Below, one piece after another: positions 53,001 through 64,000 of a DNA stretch of 64,000 nt. The notes below the pieces were generated by a model, which did no database searches, was not told the DNA's origin, and saw only the letters and a program-made list of their open reading frames with translations. The position numbers were made by a program, and so were the translations under genes. Within the stretch, counting starts at the first letter, position 1. Each line of letters begins with the position of its first letter. The DNA is taken from contig OZ059899.1 of assembly GCA_964057225.1 (NCBI GenBank), positions 17,058,501 through 17,122,500 on the forward strand, read 5' to 3'. This DNA is from Auanema rhodensis (lineage: Eukaryota > Nematoda > Chromadorea > Rhabditida > Rhabditidae).

Positions 53001-55706
53001 TCGCAAAAAGTAAATGTTTTTAGATTCCTTTTTTTAAGGCAAAGACGATGGACAATGTTATTCAACGAAAAAATTAATTCTGCAGGGTGAAAATCGAGGA
53101 TATAAGTGTGAACTTATATCAGTTGATATCTCGGTGCATTTTTAAGCTAGCGCAAATCTGATAACACAGATCGACGCAGCTTAAAAATTCGCATCGAATG
53201 CACTATACAACATTGAGAAACGCTTAATACAAAAATTAGTTATGATCGTTTGAAAAAAGACGCATTAGTGTATGTTGAGTTTCCATGTACACTCAACATT
53301 GCTTCCAAAAACATTTTTACAAAAATTTTTCCGAAAAATTTCAAAATAATTTCGCAAAAAGTAGATGTTTTTAGATTCCTTTTTTCAAGGCAAAGACGAT
53401 GGACAATGTTATTCAACGAAAAAATTAATTCTGCAGGGTGAAAATCGAGGATATAAGTGTGAACTTATATCAGTTGATATCTCGGTGCATTTTTGAGCTA
53501 GCGCAAATCTGATAACACAGATCGACGCAGCTTAAAAATTCGCATCGAATGCACTATACAACATTGAGAAACGCTTAATACAAAAATTAGTTATGATCGT
53601 TTGAAAAAAGACGCATTAGTGTATGTTGAGTTTCCATGTACACTCAACATTGCTTCCAAAAACATTTTTACAAAAATTTTTCCGAAAAATTTCAAAATAA
53701 TTTCGCAAAAAGTAGATGTTTTTAGATTCCTTTTTTCAAGGCAAAGACGATGGACAATGTTATTCAACGAAAAAATTAATTCTGCAGGGTGAAAATCGAG
53801 GATATAAGTGTGAACTTATATCAGTTGATATCTCGGTGCATTTTTGAGCTAGCGCAAATCTGATAACACAGATCGACGCAGCTTAAAAATTCGCATCGAA
53901 TGCACTATACAACATTGAGAAACGCTTAATACAAAAATTAGTTATGATCGTTTGAAAAAAGACGCATTAGTGTATGTTGAGTTTCCATGTACACTCAACA
54001 TTGCTTCCAAAAACATTTTTACAAAAATTTTTCCGAAAAATTTCAAAATAATTTCGCGAAAAGTAGATGTTTTTAGATTCCTTTTTTCAAAGCAAAGACG
54101 ATGGACAATGTTATTCAACGGAAAAATTAATTCTGCAGGGTGAAAATCGAGGATATAAGTGTGAACTTATATCAGTTGATATCTCGGTGCATTTTTAAGC
54201 TAGCGCAAATCTGATAACACAGATCGACGCAGCTTAAAAATCCGCATCGAATGCACTATACAACATTGAGAAACGCTTAATACAAAAATTAGTTATGATC
54301 GTTTGAAAAAAGATGCATTAGTGTATGTTGAGTTTCCATGTACACTCAACATTGCTTCCAAAAACATTTTTACAAAAATTTTTCCGAAAAATTTCAAAAA
54401 AATTTCGCAAAAAGTAGATGTTTTTAGATTCCTTTTTTCAAGGCAAAGACGATGGACAATGTTATTCAACGGAAAAATTAATTCTGCAGGGTGAAAATCG
54501 AGGATATAAGTGTGAACTTATATCAGTTGATATCTCGGTGCATTTTTAAGCTAGCGCAAATCTGATAAAACAGATCGACGCAGCTTAACAATCCGCATCG
54601 AATGCACTGTACAACATTGAGAAACGCTTAATACAAAAATTAGTTATGATCGTTTGAAAAAAGATGCATTAGTGTATGTTGAGTTTCCATGTACACTCAA
54701 CATTGCTTCCAAAAACATTTTGACAAAAATTTTTTCGAAAAATTTCAAAATAATTTCGCAAAAAGTAAATGTTTTTAGATTCCTTTTTTTAAGGCAAAGA
54801 CGATGGACAATGTTATTCAACGAAAAAATTAATTCTGCAGGGTGAAAATCGAGGATATAAGTGTGAACTTATATCAGTTGATATCTCGGTGCATTTTTAA
54901 GCTAGCGCAAATCTGATAACACAGATCGACGCAGCTTAAAAATTCGCATCGAATGCACTATACAACATTGAGAAACGCTTAATACAAAAATTAGTTATGA
55001 TCGTTTGAAAAAAGACGCATTAGTGTATGTTGAGTTTCCATGTACACTCAACATTGCTTCCAAAAACATTTTTACAAAAATTTTTCCGAAAAATTTCAAA
55101 ATAATTTCGCAAAAAGTAGATGTTTTTAGATTCCTTTTTTCAAGGCAAAGACGATGGACAATGTTATTCAACGAAAAAATTAATTCTGCAGGATGAAAAT
55201 CGAGGATATAAGTGTGAACTTATATCAGTTGATATCTCGGTGCATTTTTGAGCTAGCGCAAATCTGATAACACAGATCGACGCAGCTTAAAAATTCGCAT
55301 CGAATGCACTATACAACATTGAGAAACGCTTAATACAAAAATTAGTTATGATCGTTTGAAAAAAGACGCATTAGTGTATGTTGAGTTTCCATGTACACTC
55401 AACATTGCTTCCAAAAACATTTTTACAAAAATTTTTCCGAAAAATTTCAAAATAATTTCGCAAAAAGTAGATGTTTTTAGATTCCTTTTTTCAAGGCAAA
55501 GACGATGGACAATGTTATTCAACGAAAAAATTAATTCTGCAGGGTGAAAATCGAGGATATAAGTGTGAACTTATATCAGTTGATATCTCGGTGCATTTTT
55601 GAGCTAGCGCAAATCTGATAACACAGATCGACGCAGCTTAAAAATTCGCATCGAATGCACTATACAACATTGAGAAACGCTTAATACAAAAATTAGTTAT
55701 GATCGT
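50091..55706 (+). repeat. Type C-rich 5-monomer units (1,755 bp)
   Basis: Units 52197-53951 and 53952-55706 share TTTCGCGAAAAG and TTTTTTCAAAGC in the first monomer (about 52299 and 54054), TTTCAAAAAAATTTC in the second and CACTGTACAAC before the third, at exactly 1,755 bp. The preceding block, 50091-52196, is the same series with one extra A monomer (51144) and without the GCGAAAAG change, so it looks like the older form. Order: C, C, A, C, C. Confidence 0.87.
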
Positions 55707-57390
55707 TTGAAAAAAGACGCATTAGTGTATGTTGAGTTTCCATGTACACTCAACATTGCTTCCAAAAACATTTTTACAAAAATTGTTCCGAAAAATTTCA
55801 AAATAATTTCGCAAAAAGTAGATGTTTTTAGATTCCTTTTTTTAAGGCAAAGACGATGGACAATGTTATTCAACGAAAAAATTAATTCTGCAGGGTGAAA
55901 ATCGAGGATATAAGTGTGAACTTATATCAGTTGATATCTCGGTGCATTTTTAAGCTAGCGCAAATCTGATAACACAGATCGACGCAGCTTAAAAATCCGC
56001 ATCGAATGCACTATACTACATTGAGAAACGCTTAATACAAAAATTAGTTATGATCGTTTGAAAAATGATGCATTAGTGTATGTTGAGTTTCCATGTACAC
56101 TCAACATTGCTTCCAAAAACATTTTGACAAAAATTTTTTCGAAAAATTTCAAAATAATTTCGCAAAAAGTAAATGTTTTTAGATTCCTTTTTTTAAGGCA
56201 AAGACGATGGACAATGTTATTCAACGAAAAAATTAATTCTGCAGGGTGAAAATCGAGGATATAAGTGTGAACTTATATCAGTTGATATCTCGGTGCATTT
56301 TTAAGCTAGCGCAAATCTGATAACACAGATCGACGCAGCTTAAAAATCCGCATCGAATGCACTATACTACATTGAGAAACGCTTAATACAAAAATTAGTT
56401 ATGATCGTTTGAAAAATGATGCATTAGTGTATGTTGAGTTTCCATGTACACTCAACATTGCTTCCAAAAACATTTTGACAAAAATTTTTTCGAAAAATTT
56501 CAAAATAATTTCGCAAAAAGTAAATGTTTTTAGATTCCTTTTTTTAAGGCAAAGACGATGGACAATGTTATTCAACGAAAAAATTAATTCTGCAGGGTGA
56601 AAATCGAGGATATAAGTGTGAACTTATATCAGTTGATATCTCGGTGCATTTTTAAGCTAGCGCAAATCTGATAACACAGATCGACGCAGCTTAAAAATCC
56701 GCATCGAATGCACTATACTACATTGAGAAACGCTTAATACAAAAATTAGTTATGATCGTTTGAAAAATGATGCATTAGTGTATGTTGAGTTTCCATGTAC
56801 ACTCAACATTGCTTCCAAAAACATTTTGACAAAAATTTTTTCGAAAAATTTCAGAATATTTTAGCAAAAAATAGTTGTTTTTAGATTTCTTTTTTCAAGG
56901 CAAAGACGATGGACAATGTTATTCAACGAAAAAATTAATTCTGCAGGGTGAAAATCGAGGATATAAGTGTGAACTTATATCAGTTGATATCTCGGTGCAT
57001 TTTTAAGCTAGCGCAAATCTGATAACACAAATCGACGCAGCTTAAAAATTCGCATCGAATGCACTATACAACATTGAGAAACGCTTAATACAAAAATTAG
57101 TTATGATCGTTTGAAAAATGATGCATTAGTGTATGTTGAGTTTCCATGTACACTCAACATTGCTTCCAAAAACATTTTTACAAAAATTTTTCCGAAAAAT
57201 TTCAAAATAATTTCGCAAAAAGTAGATGTTTTTAGATTCCTTTTTTCAAGGCAAAGACGATGGACAATGTTATTCAACGAAAAAATTAATTCTGCAGGGT
57301 GAAAATCGAGGATATAAGTGTGAACTTATATCAGTTGATATCTCGGTGCATTTTTAAGCTAGCGCAAATCTGATAACACAGATCGACGCA
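53037..57390 (+). repeat. First copy of a 12-monomer unit (period 4,212 bp)
   Basis: The monomer series from 53250 to 57111 recurs at 57462 to 61323. Shared rare markers at 4,212 bp: CTTAACAATCC (about 54586 and 58798), GCGAAAAG (about 54056 and 58268), and a TTAGATTTCTTTTTTC tract in the B monomer (about 56881 and 61093). Private to this copy: CTGCAGGATG at 55187 and AAATTGTTCCG at about 55782. Boundaries are set at the nearest differences. Confidence 0.87.
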
Positions 57391-60300
57391 GCTTAAAAAT
57401 TCGCATCGAATGCACTATACAACATTGAGAAACGCTTAATACAAAAATTAGTTATGATCGTTTGAAAAAAGACGCATTAGTGTATGTTGAGTTTCCATGT
57501 ACACTCAACATTGCTTCCAAAAACATTTTTACAAAAATTTTTCCGAAAAATTTCAAAATAATTTCGCAAAAAGTAGATGTTTTTAGATTCCTTTTTTCAA
57601 GGCAAAGACGATGGACAATGTTATTCAACGAAAAAATTAATTCTGCAGGGTGAAAATCGAGGATATAAGTGTGAACTTATATCAGTTGATATCTCGGTGC
57701 ATTTTTGAGCTAGCGCAAATCTGATAACACAGATCGACGCAGCTTAAAAATTCGCATCGAATGCACTATACAACATTGAGAAACGCTTAATACAAAAATT
57801 AGTTATGATCGTTTGAAAAAAGACGCATTAGTGTATGTTGAGTTTCCATGTACACTCAACATTGCTTCCAAAAACATTTTTACAAAAATTTTTCCGAAAA
57901 ATTTCAAAATAATTTCGCAAAAAGTAGATGTTTTTAGATTCCTTTTTTCAAGGCAAAGACGATGGACAATGTTATTCAACGAAAAAATTAATTCTGCAGG
58001 GTGAAAATCGAGGATATAAGTGTGAACTTATATCAGTTGATATCTCGGTGCATTTTTGAGCTAGCGCAAATCTGATAACACAGATCGACGCAGCTTAAAA
58101 ATTCGCATCGAATGCACTATACAACATTGAGAAACGCTTAATACAAAAATTAGTTATGATCGTTTGAAAAAAGACGCATTAGTGTATGTTGAGTTTCCAT
58201 GTACACTCAACATTGCTTCCAAAAACATTTTTACAAAAATTTTTCCGAAAAATTTCAAAATAATTTCGCGAAAAGTAGATGTTTTTAGATTCCTTTTTTC
58301 AAAGCAAAGACGATGGACAATGTTATTCAACGGAAAAATTAATTCTGCAGGGTGAAAATCGAGGATATAAGTGTGAACTTATATCAGTTGATATCTCGGT
58401 GCATTTTTAAGCTAGCGCAAATCTGATAACACAGATCGACGCAGCTTAAAAATCCGCATCGAATGCACTATACAACATTGAGAAACGCTTAATACAAAAA
58501 TTAGTTATGATCGTTTGAAAAAAGATGCATTAGTGTATGTTGAGTTTCCATGTACACTCAACATTGCTTCCAAAAACATTTTTACAAAAATTTTTCCGAA
58601 AAATTTCAAAAAAATTTCGCAAAAAGTAGATGTTTTTAGATTCCTTTTTTCAAGGCAAAGACGATGGACAATGTTATTCAACGGAAAAATTAATTCTGCA
58701 GGGTGAAAATCGAGGATATAAGTGTGAACTTATATCAGTTGATATCTCGGTGCATTTTTAAGCTAGCGCAAATCTGATAAAACAGATCGACGCAGCTTAA
58801 CAATCCGCATCGAATGCACTGTACAACATTGAGAAACGCTTAATACAAAAATTAGTTATGATCGTTTGAAAAAAGATGCATTAGTGTATGTTGAGTTTCC
58901 ATGTACACTCAACATTGCTTCCAAAAACATTTTGACAAAAATTTTTTCGAAAAATTTCAAAATAATTTCGCAAAAAGTAAATGTTTTTAGATTCCTTTTT
59001 TTAAGGCAAAGACGATGGACAATGTTATTCAACGAAAAAATTAATTCTGCAGGGTGAAAATCGAGGATATAAGTGTGAACTTATATCAGTTGATATCTCG
59101 GTGCATTTTTAAGCTAGCGCAAATCTGATAACACAGATCGACGCAGCTTAAAAATTCGCATCGAATGCACTATACAACATTGAGAAACGCTTAATACAAA
59201 AATTAGTTATGATCGTTTGAAAAAAGACGCATTAGTGTATGTTGAGTTTCCATGTACACTCAACATTGCTTCCAAAAACATTTTTACAAAAATTTTTCCG
59301 AAAAATTTCAAAATAATTTCGCAAAAAGTAGATGTTTTTAGATTCCTTTTTTCAAGGCAAAGACGATGGACAATGTTATTCAACGAAAAAATTAATTCTG
59401 CAGGGTGAAAATCGAGGATATAAGTGTGAACTTATATCAGTTGATATCTCGGTGCATTTTTGAGCTAGCGCAAATCTGATAACACAGATCGACGCAGCTT
59501 AAAAATTCGCATCGAATGCACTATACAACATTGAGAAACGCTTAATACAAAAATTAGTTATGATCGTTTGAAAAAAGACGCATTAGTGTATGTTGAGTTT
59601 CCATGTACACTCAACATTGCTTCCAAAAACATTTTTACAAAAATTTTTCCGAAAAATTTCAAAATAATTTCGCAAAAAGTAGATGTTTTTAGATTCCTTT
59701 TTTCAAGGCAAAGACGATGGACAATGTTATTCAACGAAAAAATTAATTCTGCAGGGTGAAAATCGAGGATATAAGTGTGAACTTATATCAGTTGATATCT
59801 CGGTGCATTTTTGAGCTAGCGCAAATCTGATAACACAGATCGACGCAGCTTAAAAATTCGCATCGAATGCACTATACAACATTGAGAAACGCTTAATACA
59901 AAAATTAGTTATGATCGTTTGAAAAAAGACGCATTAGTGTATGTTGAGTTTCCATGTACACTCAACATTGCTTCCAAAAACATTTTTACAAAAATTTTTC
60001 CGAAAAATTTCAAAATAATTTCGCAAAAAGTAGATGTTTTTAGATTCCTTTTTTTAAGGCAAAGACGATGGACAATGTTATTCAACGAAAAAATTAATTC
60101 TGCAGGGTGAAAATCGAGGATATAAGTGTGAACTTATATCAGTTGATATCTCGGTGCATTTTTAAGCTAGCGCAAATCTGATAACACAGATCGACGCAGC
60201 TTAAAAATCCGCATCGAATGCACTATACTACATTGAGAAACGCTTAATACAAAAATTAGTTATGATCGTTTGAAAAATGATGCATTAGTGTATGTTGAGT

Positions 60301-61602
60301 TTCCATGTACACTCAACATTGCTTCCAAAAACATTTTGACAAAAATTTTTTCGAAAAATTTCAAAATAATTTCGCAAAAAGTAAATGTTTTTAGATTCCT
60401 TTTTTTAAGGCAAAGACGATGGACAATGTTATTCAACGAAAAAATTAATTCTGCAGGGTGAAAATCGAGGATATAAGTGTGAACTTATATCAGTTGATAT
60501 CTCGGTGCATTTTTAAGCTAGCGCAAATCTGATAACACAGATCGACGCAGCTTAAAAATCCGCATCGAATGCACTATACTACATTGAGAAACGCTTAATA
60601 CAAAAATTAGTTATGATCGTTTGAAAAATGATGCATTAGTGTATGTTGAGTTTCCATGTACACTCAACATTGCTTCCAAAAACATTTTGACAAAAATTTT
60701 TTCGAAAAATTTCAAAATAATTTCGCAAAAAGTAAATGTTTTTAGATTCCTTTTTTTAAGGCAAAGACGATGGACAATGTTATTCAACGAAAAAATTAAT
60801 TCTGCAGGGTGAAAATCGAGGATATAAGTGTGAACTTATATCAGTTGATATCTCGGTGCATTTTTAAGCTAGCGCAAATCTGATAACACAGATCGACGCA
60901 GCTTAAAAATCCGCATCGAATGCACTATACTACATTGAGAAACGCTTAATACAAAAATTAGTTATGATCGTTTGAAAAATGATGCATTAGTGTATGTTGA
61001 GTTTCCATGTACACTCAACATTGCTTCCAAAAACATTTTGACAAAAATTTTTTCGAAAAATTTCAGAATATTTTAGCAAAAAATAGTTGTTTTTAGATTT
61101 CTTTTTTCAAGGCAAAGACGATGGACAATGTTATTCAACGAAAAAATTAATTCTGCAGGGTGAAAATCGAGGATATAAGTGTGAACTTATATCAGTTGAT
61201 ATCTCGGTGCATTTTTAAGCTAGCGCAAATCTGATAACACAAATCGACGCAGCTTAAAAATTCGCATCGAATGCACTATACAACATTGAGAAACGCTTAA
61301 TACAAAAATTAGTTATGATCGTTTGAAAAATGATGCATTAGTGTATGTTGAGTTTCCATGTACACTCAACATTGCTTCCAAAAACATTTTTACAAAAATT
61401 TTTCCGAAAAATTTCAAAATAATTTCGCAAAAAGTAGATGTTTTTAGATTCCTTTTTTCAAGGCAAAGACGATGGACAATGTTATTCAACGAAAAAATTA
61501 ATTCTGCAGGGTGAAAATCGAGGATATAAGTGTGAACTTATATCAGTTGATATCTCGGTGCATTTTTAAGCTAGCGCAAATCTGATAACACAGATCGACG
61601 CA
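57249..61602 (+). repeat. Second copy of the 12-monomer unit
   Basis: Tandem with the first copy (the two overlap by about 140 bp of shared sequence at the joint, as expected for period 4,212 within a longer match). Order from 57462: C, C, C with GCGAAAAG, C with AAAAAAATTTC, A, C, C, C/A mosaic, A, A, B, C. The 5-monomer unit of the preceding block is embedded in it, so the structure is nested. Confidence 0.87.
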
Positions 61603-64000
61603 GCTTAAAAATCCGCATCGAATGCACTATACTACATTGAGAAACGCTTAATACAAAAATTAGTTATGATCGTTTGAAAAAAGATGCATTAGTGTATGTT
61701 GAGTTTCCATGTACACTCAACATTGCTTCCAAAAACATTTTGACAAAAATTTTTTCGAAAAATTTCAAAATAATTTCGCAAAAAGTAAATGTTTTTAGAT
61801 TCCTTTTTTTAAGGCAAAGACGATGGACAATGTTATTCAACGAAAAAATTAATTCTGCAGGGTGAAAATCGAGGATATAAGTGTGAACTTATATCAGTTG
61901 ATATCTCGGTGCATTTTTAAGCTAGCGCAAATCTGATAACACAGATCGACGCAGCTTAAAAATTCGCATCGAATGCACTATACAACATTGAGAAACGCTT
62001 AATACAAAAATTAGTTATGATCGTTTGAAAAAAGACGCATTAGTGTATGTTGAGTTTCCATGTACACTCAACATTGCTTCCAAAAACATTTTTACAAAAA
62101 TTTTTCCGAAAAATTTCAAAATAATTTCGCAAAAAGTAGATGTTTTTAGATTCCTTTTTTCAAGGCAAAGACGATGGACAATGTTATTCAACGAAAAAAT
62201 TAATTCTGCAGGGTGAAAATCGAGGATATAAGTGTGAACTTATATCAGTTGATATCTCGGTGCATTTTTGAGCTAGCGCAAATCTGATAACACAGATCGA
62301 CGCAGCTTAAAAATTCGCATCGAATGCACTATACAACATTGAGAAACGCTTAATACAAAAATTAGTTATGATCGTTTGAAAAAAGACGCATTAGTGTATG
62401 TTGAGTTTCCATGTACACTCAACATTGCTTCCAAAAACATTTTTACAAAAATTTTTCCGAAAAATTTCAAAATAATTTCGCAAAAAGTAGATGTTTTTAG
62501 ATTCCTTTTTTCAAGGCAAAGACGATGGACAATGTTATTCAACGAAAAAATTAATTCTGCAGGGTGAAAATCGAGGATATAAGTGTGAACTTATATCAGT
62601 TGATATCTCGGTGCATTTTTGAGCTAGCGCAAATCTGATAACACAGATCGACGCAGCTTAAAAATTCGCATCGAATGCACTATACAACATTGAGAAACGC
62701 TTAATACAAAAATTAGTTATGATCGTTTGAAAAAAGACGCATTAGTGTATGTTGAGTTTCCATGTACACTCAACATTGCTTCCAAAAACATTTTTACAAA
62801 AATTTTTCCGAAAAATTTCAAAATAATTTCGCAAAAAGTAGATGTTTTTAGATTCCTTTTTTTAAGGCAAAGACGATGGACAATGTTATTCAACGAAAAA
62901 ATTAATTCTGCAGGGTGAAAATCGAGGATATAAGTGTGAACTTATATCAGTTGATATCTCGGTGCATTTTTAAGCTAGCGCAAATCTGATAACACAGATC
63001 GACGCAGCTTAAAAATCCGCATCGAATGCACTATACTACATTGAGAAACGCTTAATACAAAAATTAGTTATGATCGTTTGAAAAATGATGCATTAGTGTA
63101 TGTTGAGTTTCCATGTACACTCAACATTGCTTCCAAAAACATTTTGACAAAAATTTTTTCGAAAAATTTCAAAATAATTTCGCAAAAAGTAAATGTTTTT
63201 AGATTCCTTTTTTTAAGGCAAAGACGATGGACAATGTTATTCAACGAAAAAATTAATTCTGCAGGGTGAAAATCGAGGATATAAGTGTGAACTTATATCA
63301 GTTGATATCTCGGTGCATTTTTAAGCTAGCGCAAATCTGATAACACAGATCGACGCAGCTTAAAAATCCGCATCGAATGCACTATACTACATTGAGAAAC
63401 GCTTAATACAAAAATTAGTTATGATCGTTTGAAAAATGATGCATTAGTGTATGTTGAGTTTCCATGTACACTCAACATTGCTTCCAAAAACATTTTGACA
63501 AAAATTTTTTCGAAAAATTTCAGAATATTTTAGCAAAAAATAGTTGTTTTTAGATTTCTTTTTTCAAGGCAAAGACGATGGACAATGTTATTCAACGAAA
63601 AAATTAATTCTGCAGGGTGAAAATCGAGGATATAAGTGTGAACTTATATCAGTTGATATCTCGGTGCATTTTTAAGCTAGCGCAAATCTGATAACACAAA
63701 TCGACGCAGCTTAAAAATTCGCATCGAATGCACTATACAACATTGAGAAACGCTTAATACAAAAATTAGTTATGATCGTTTGAAAAAAGACGCATTAGTG
63801 TATGTTGAGTTTCCATGTACACTCAACATTGCTTCCAAAAACATTTTTACAAAAATTTTTCCGAAAAATTTCAAAATAATTTCGCAAAAAGTAGATGTTT
63901 TTAGATTCCTTTTTTCAAGGCAAAGACGATGGACAATGTTATTCAACGAAAAAATTAATTCTGCAGGGTGAAAATCGAGGATATAAGTGTGAACTTATAT
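61603..64000 (+). repeat. Shortened third copy of the 12-monomer series, cut by window end
   Basis: Monomers start at 61674 (A), 62025 (C), 62376 (C), 62727 (C/A mosaic), 63078 (A), 63429 (B) and 63780 (C, partial). This matches 58866-60972 at an 8-monomer offset, but with one A monomer fewer before the B monomer (offset then 7). The joint at about 61600 has TACTACATT where the second copy has TACAACATT, marking the switch. The window ends inside monomer 63780. Confidence 0.83.

Larger units (their letters stand above)
1..64000. repeat. Satellite DNA array, 351-bp monomer, whole window
   Basis: The same 351-bp sequence recurs head to tail in one orientation throughout. Taking TTG at 252 as the monomer start, the last start is at 63780, which is 181 periods of 351 minus 3 bases. 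Base composition counted on the monomer 252-602 is 109 G+C of 351 (31%). Monomers differ mostly by single substitutions, so identity between neighbours is usually well above 95%. No flanking unique DNA is reached at either end, so the array is longer than the window. This is the pattern of centromeric or pericentromeric satellite DNA in a eukaryote; the species is not determinable from the sequence alone. Confidence 0.98.

Noticed and set aside
252-63971. About 149 short plus-strand reading frames of 63 codons, one per type A or C monomer
   Set aside because: They start at TTG, have no recognisable domain, are interrupted in all 32 B monomers, and the changes between families show no protein constraint. 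They are a by-product of one open stretch copied with the satellite.
1-64000. CRISPR array, suggested by regular repeats
   Set aside because: There are no unique spacers. The whole 351-bp unit repeats and no cas genes are present.
1-64000. Assignment to a named satellite family or species
   Set aside because: The length, AT content and PstI site resemble several insect satellites, but I do not recognise the sequence itself, and a database search would be needed.

Overview
The window is one uninterrupted block of satellite DNA. A 351-bp monomer, about 69% A+T, repeats head to tail from the first base to the last. There are 181 complete monomers plus a 251-bp partial one on the left and a 221-bp partial one on the right (monomer start set, by convention, at position 252). 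No unique sequence, transposon, RNA gene, CRISPR array or credible protein gene was found. The arrangement (long, AT-rich, homogenised tandem array with higher-order structure) points to constitutive heterochromatin of a eukaryotic nuclear genome, centromeric or pericentromeric. Monomer size and base composition would suit an insect, but nothing in the sequence fixes the species.

Monomers fall into recognisable families. Type A is the common form. Type B carries six substitutions packed into 22 bp. Type C has about five scattered diagnostic changes, often with a G in place of A in the TTTTTAAGCT arm of a long hairpin. A small divergent type D (two copies) sits near 41 kb. Sub-markers (GGA versus GAA at the monomer start, linked changes in the hairpin, private substitutions) let larger units be traced.

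Layout: 1-21.6 kb holds only A and B monomers, in local 4-, 5-, 7- and 8-monomer units. From 21.6 to 31 kb the first C monomers appear in an irregular mix. From 31 to 48 kb, units of 7-9 monomers begin with a B monomer, and a segment of about 6.5 kb recurs with an 8,424-bp (24-monomer) offset. From 50 to 64 kb type C predominates, in 5-monomer units nested in a 12-monomer (4,212-bp) tandem duplication, followed by a shortened third copy. Length is strikingly fixed: only three 1-bp deletions in 181 periods, two of which are copies of one event.

Each monomer carries three inverted repeats (9-bp stem with 10-base loop; 9-bp stem with GTGA loop; 65-base bulged hairpin), a cluster of A/T tracts likely to bend DNA, and one PstI site. 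A 63-codon open frame recurs in 149 positions, but it starts with TTG, is closed by a stop in all 32 B monomers, and its A-to-C changes are all amino-acid replacing, so I do not call it a gene.
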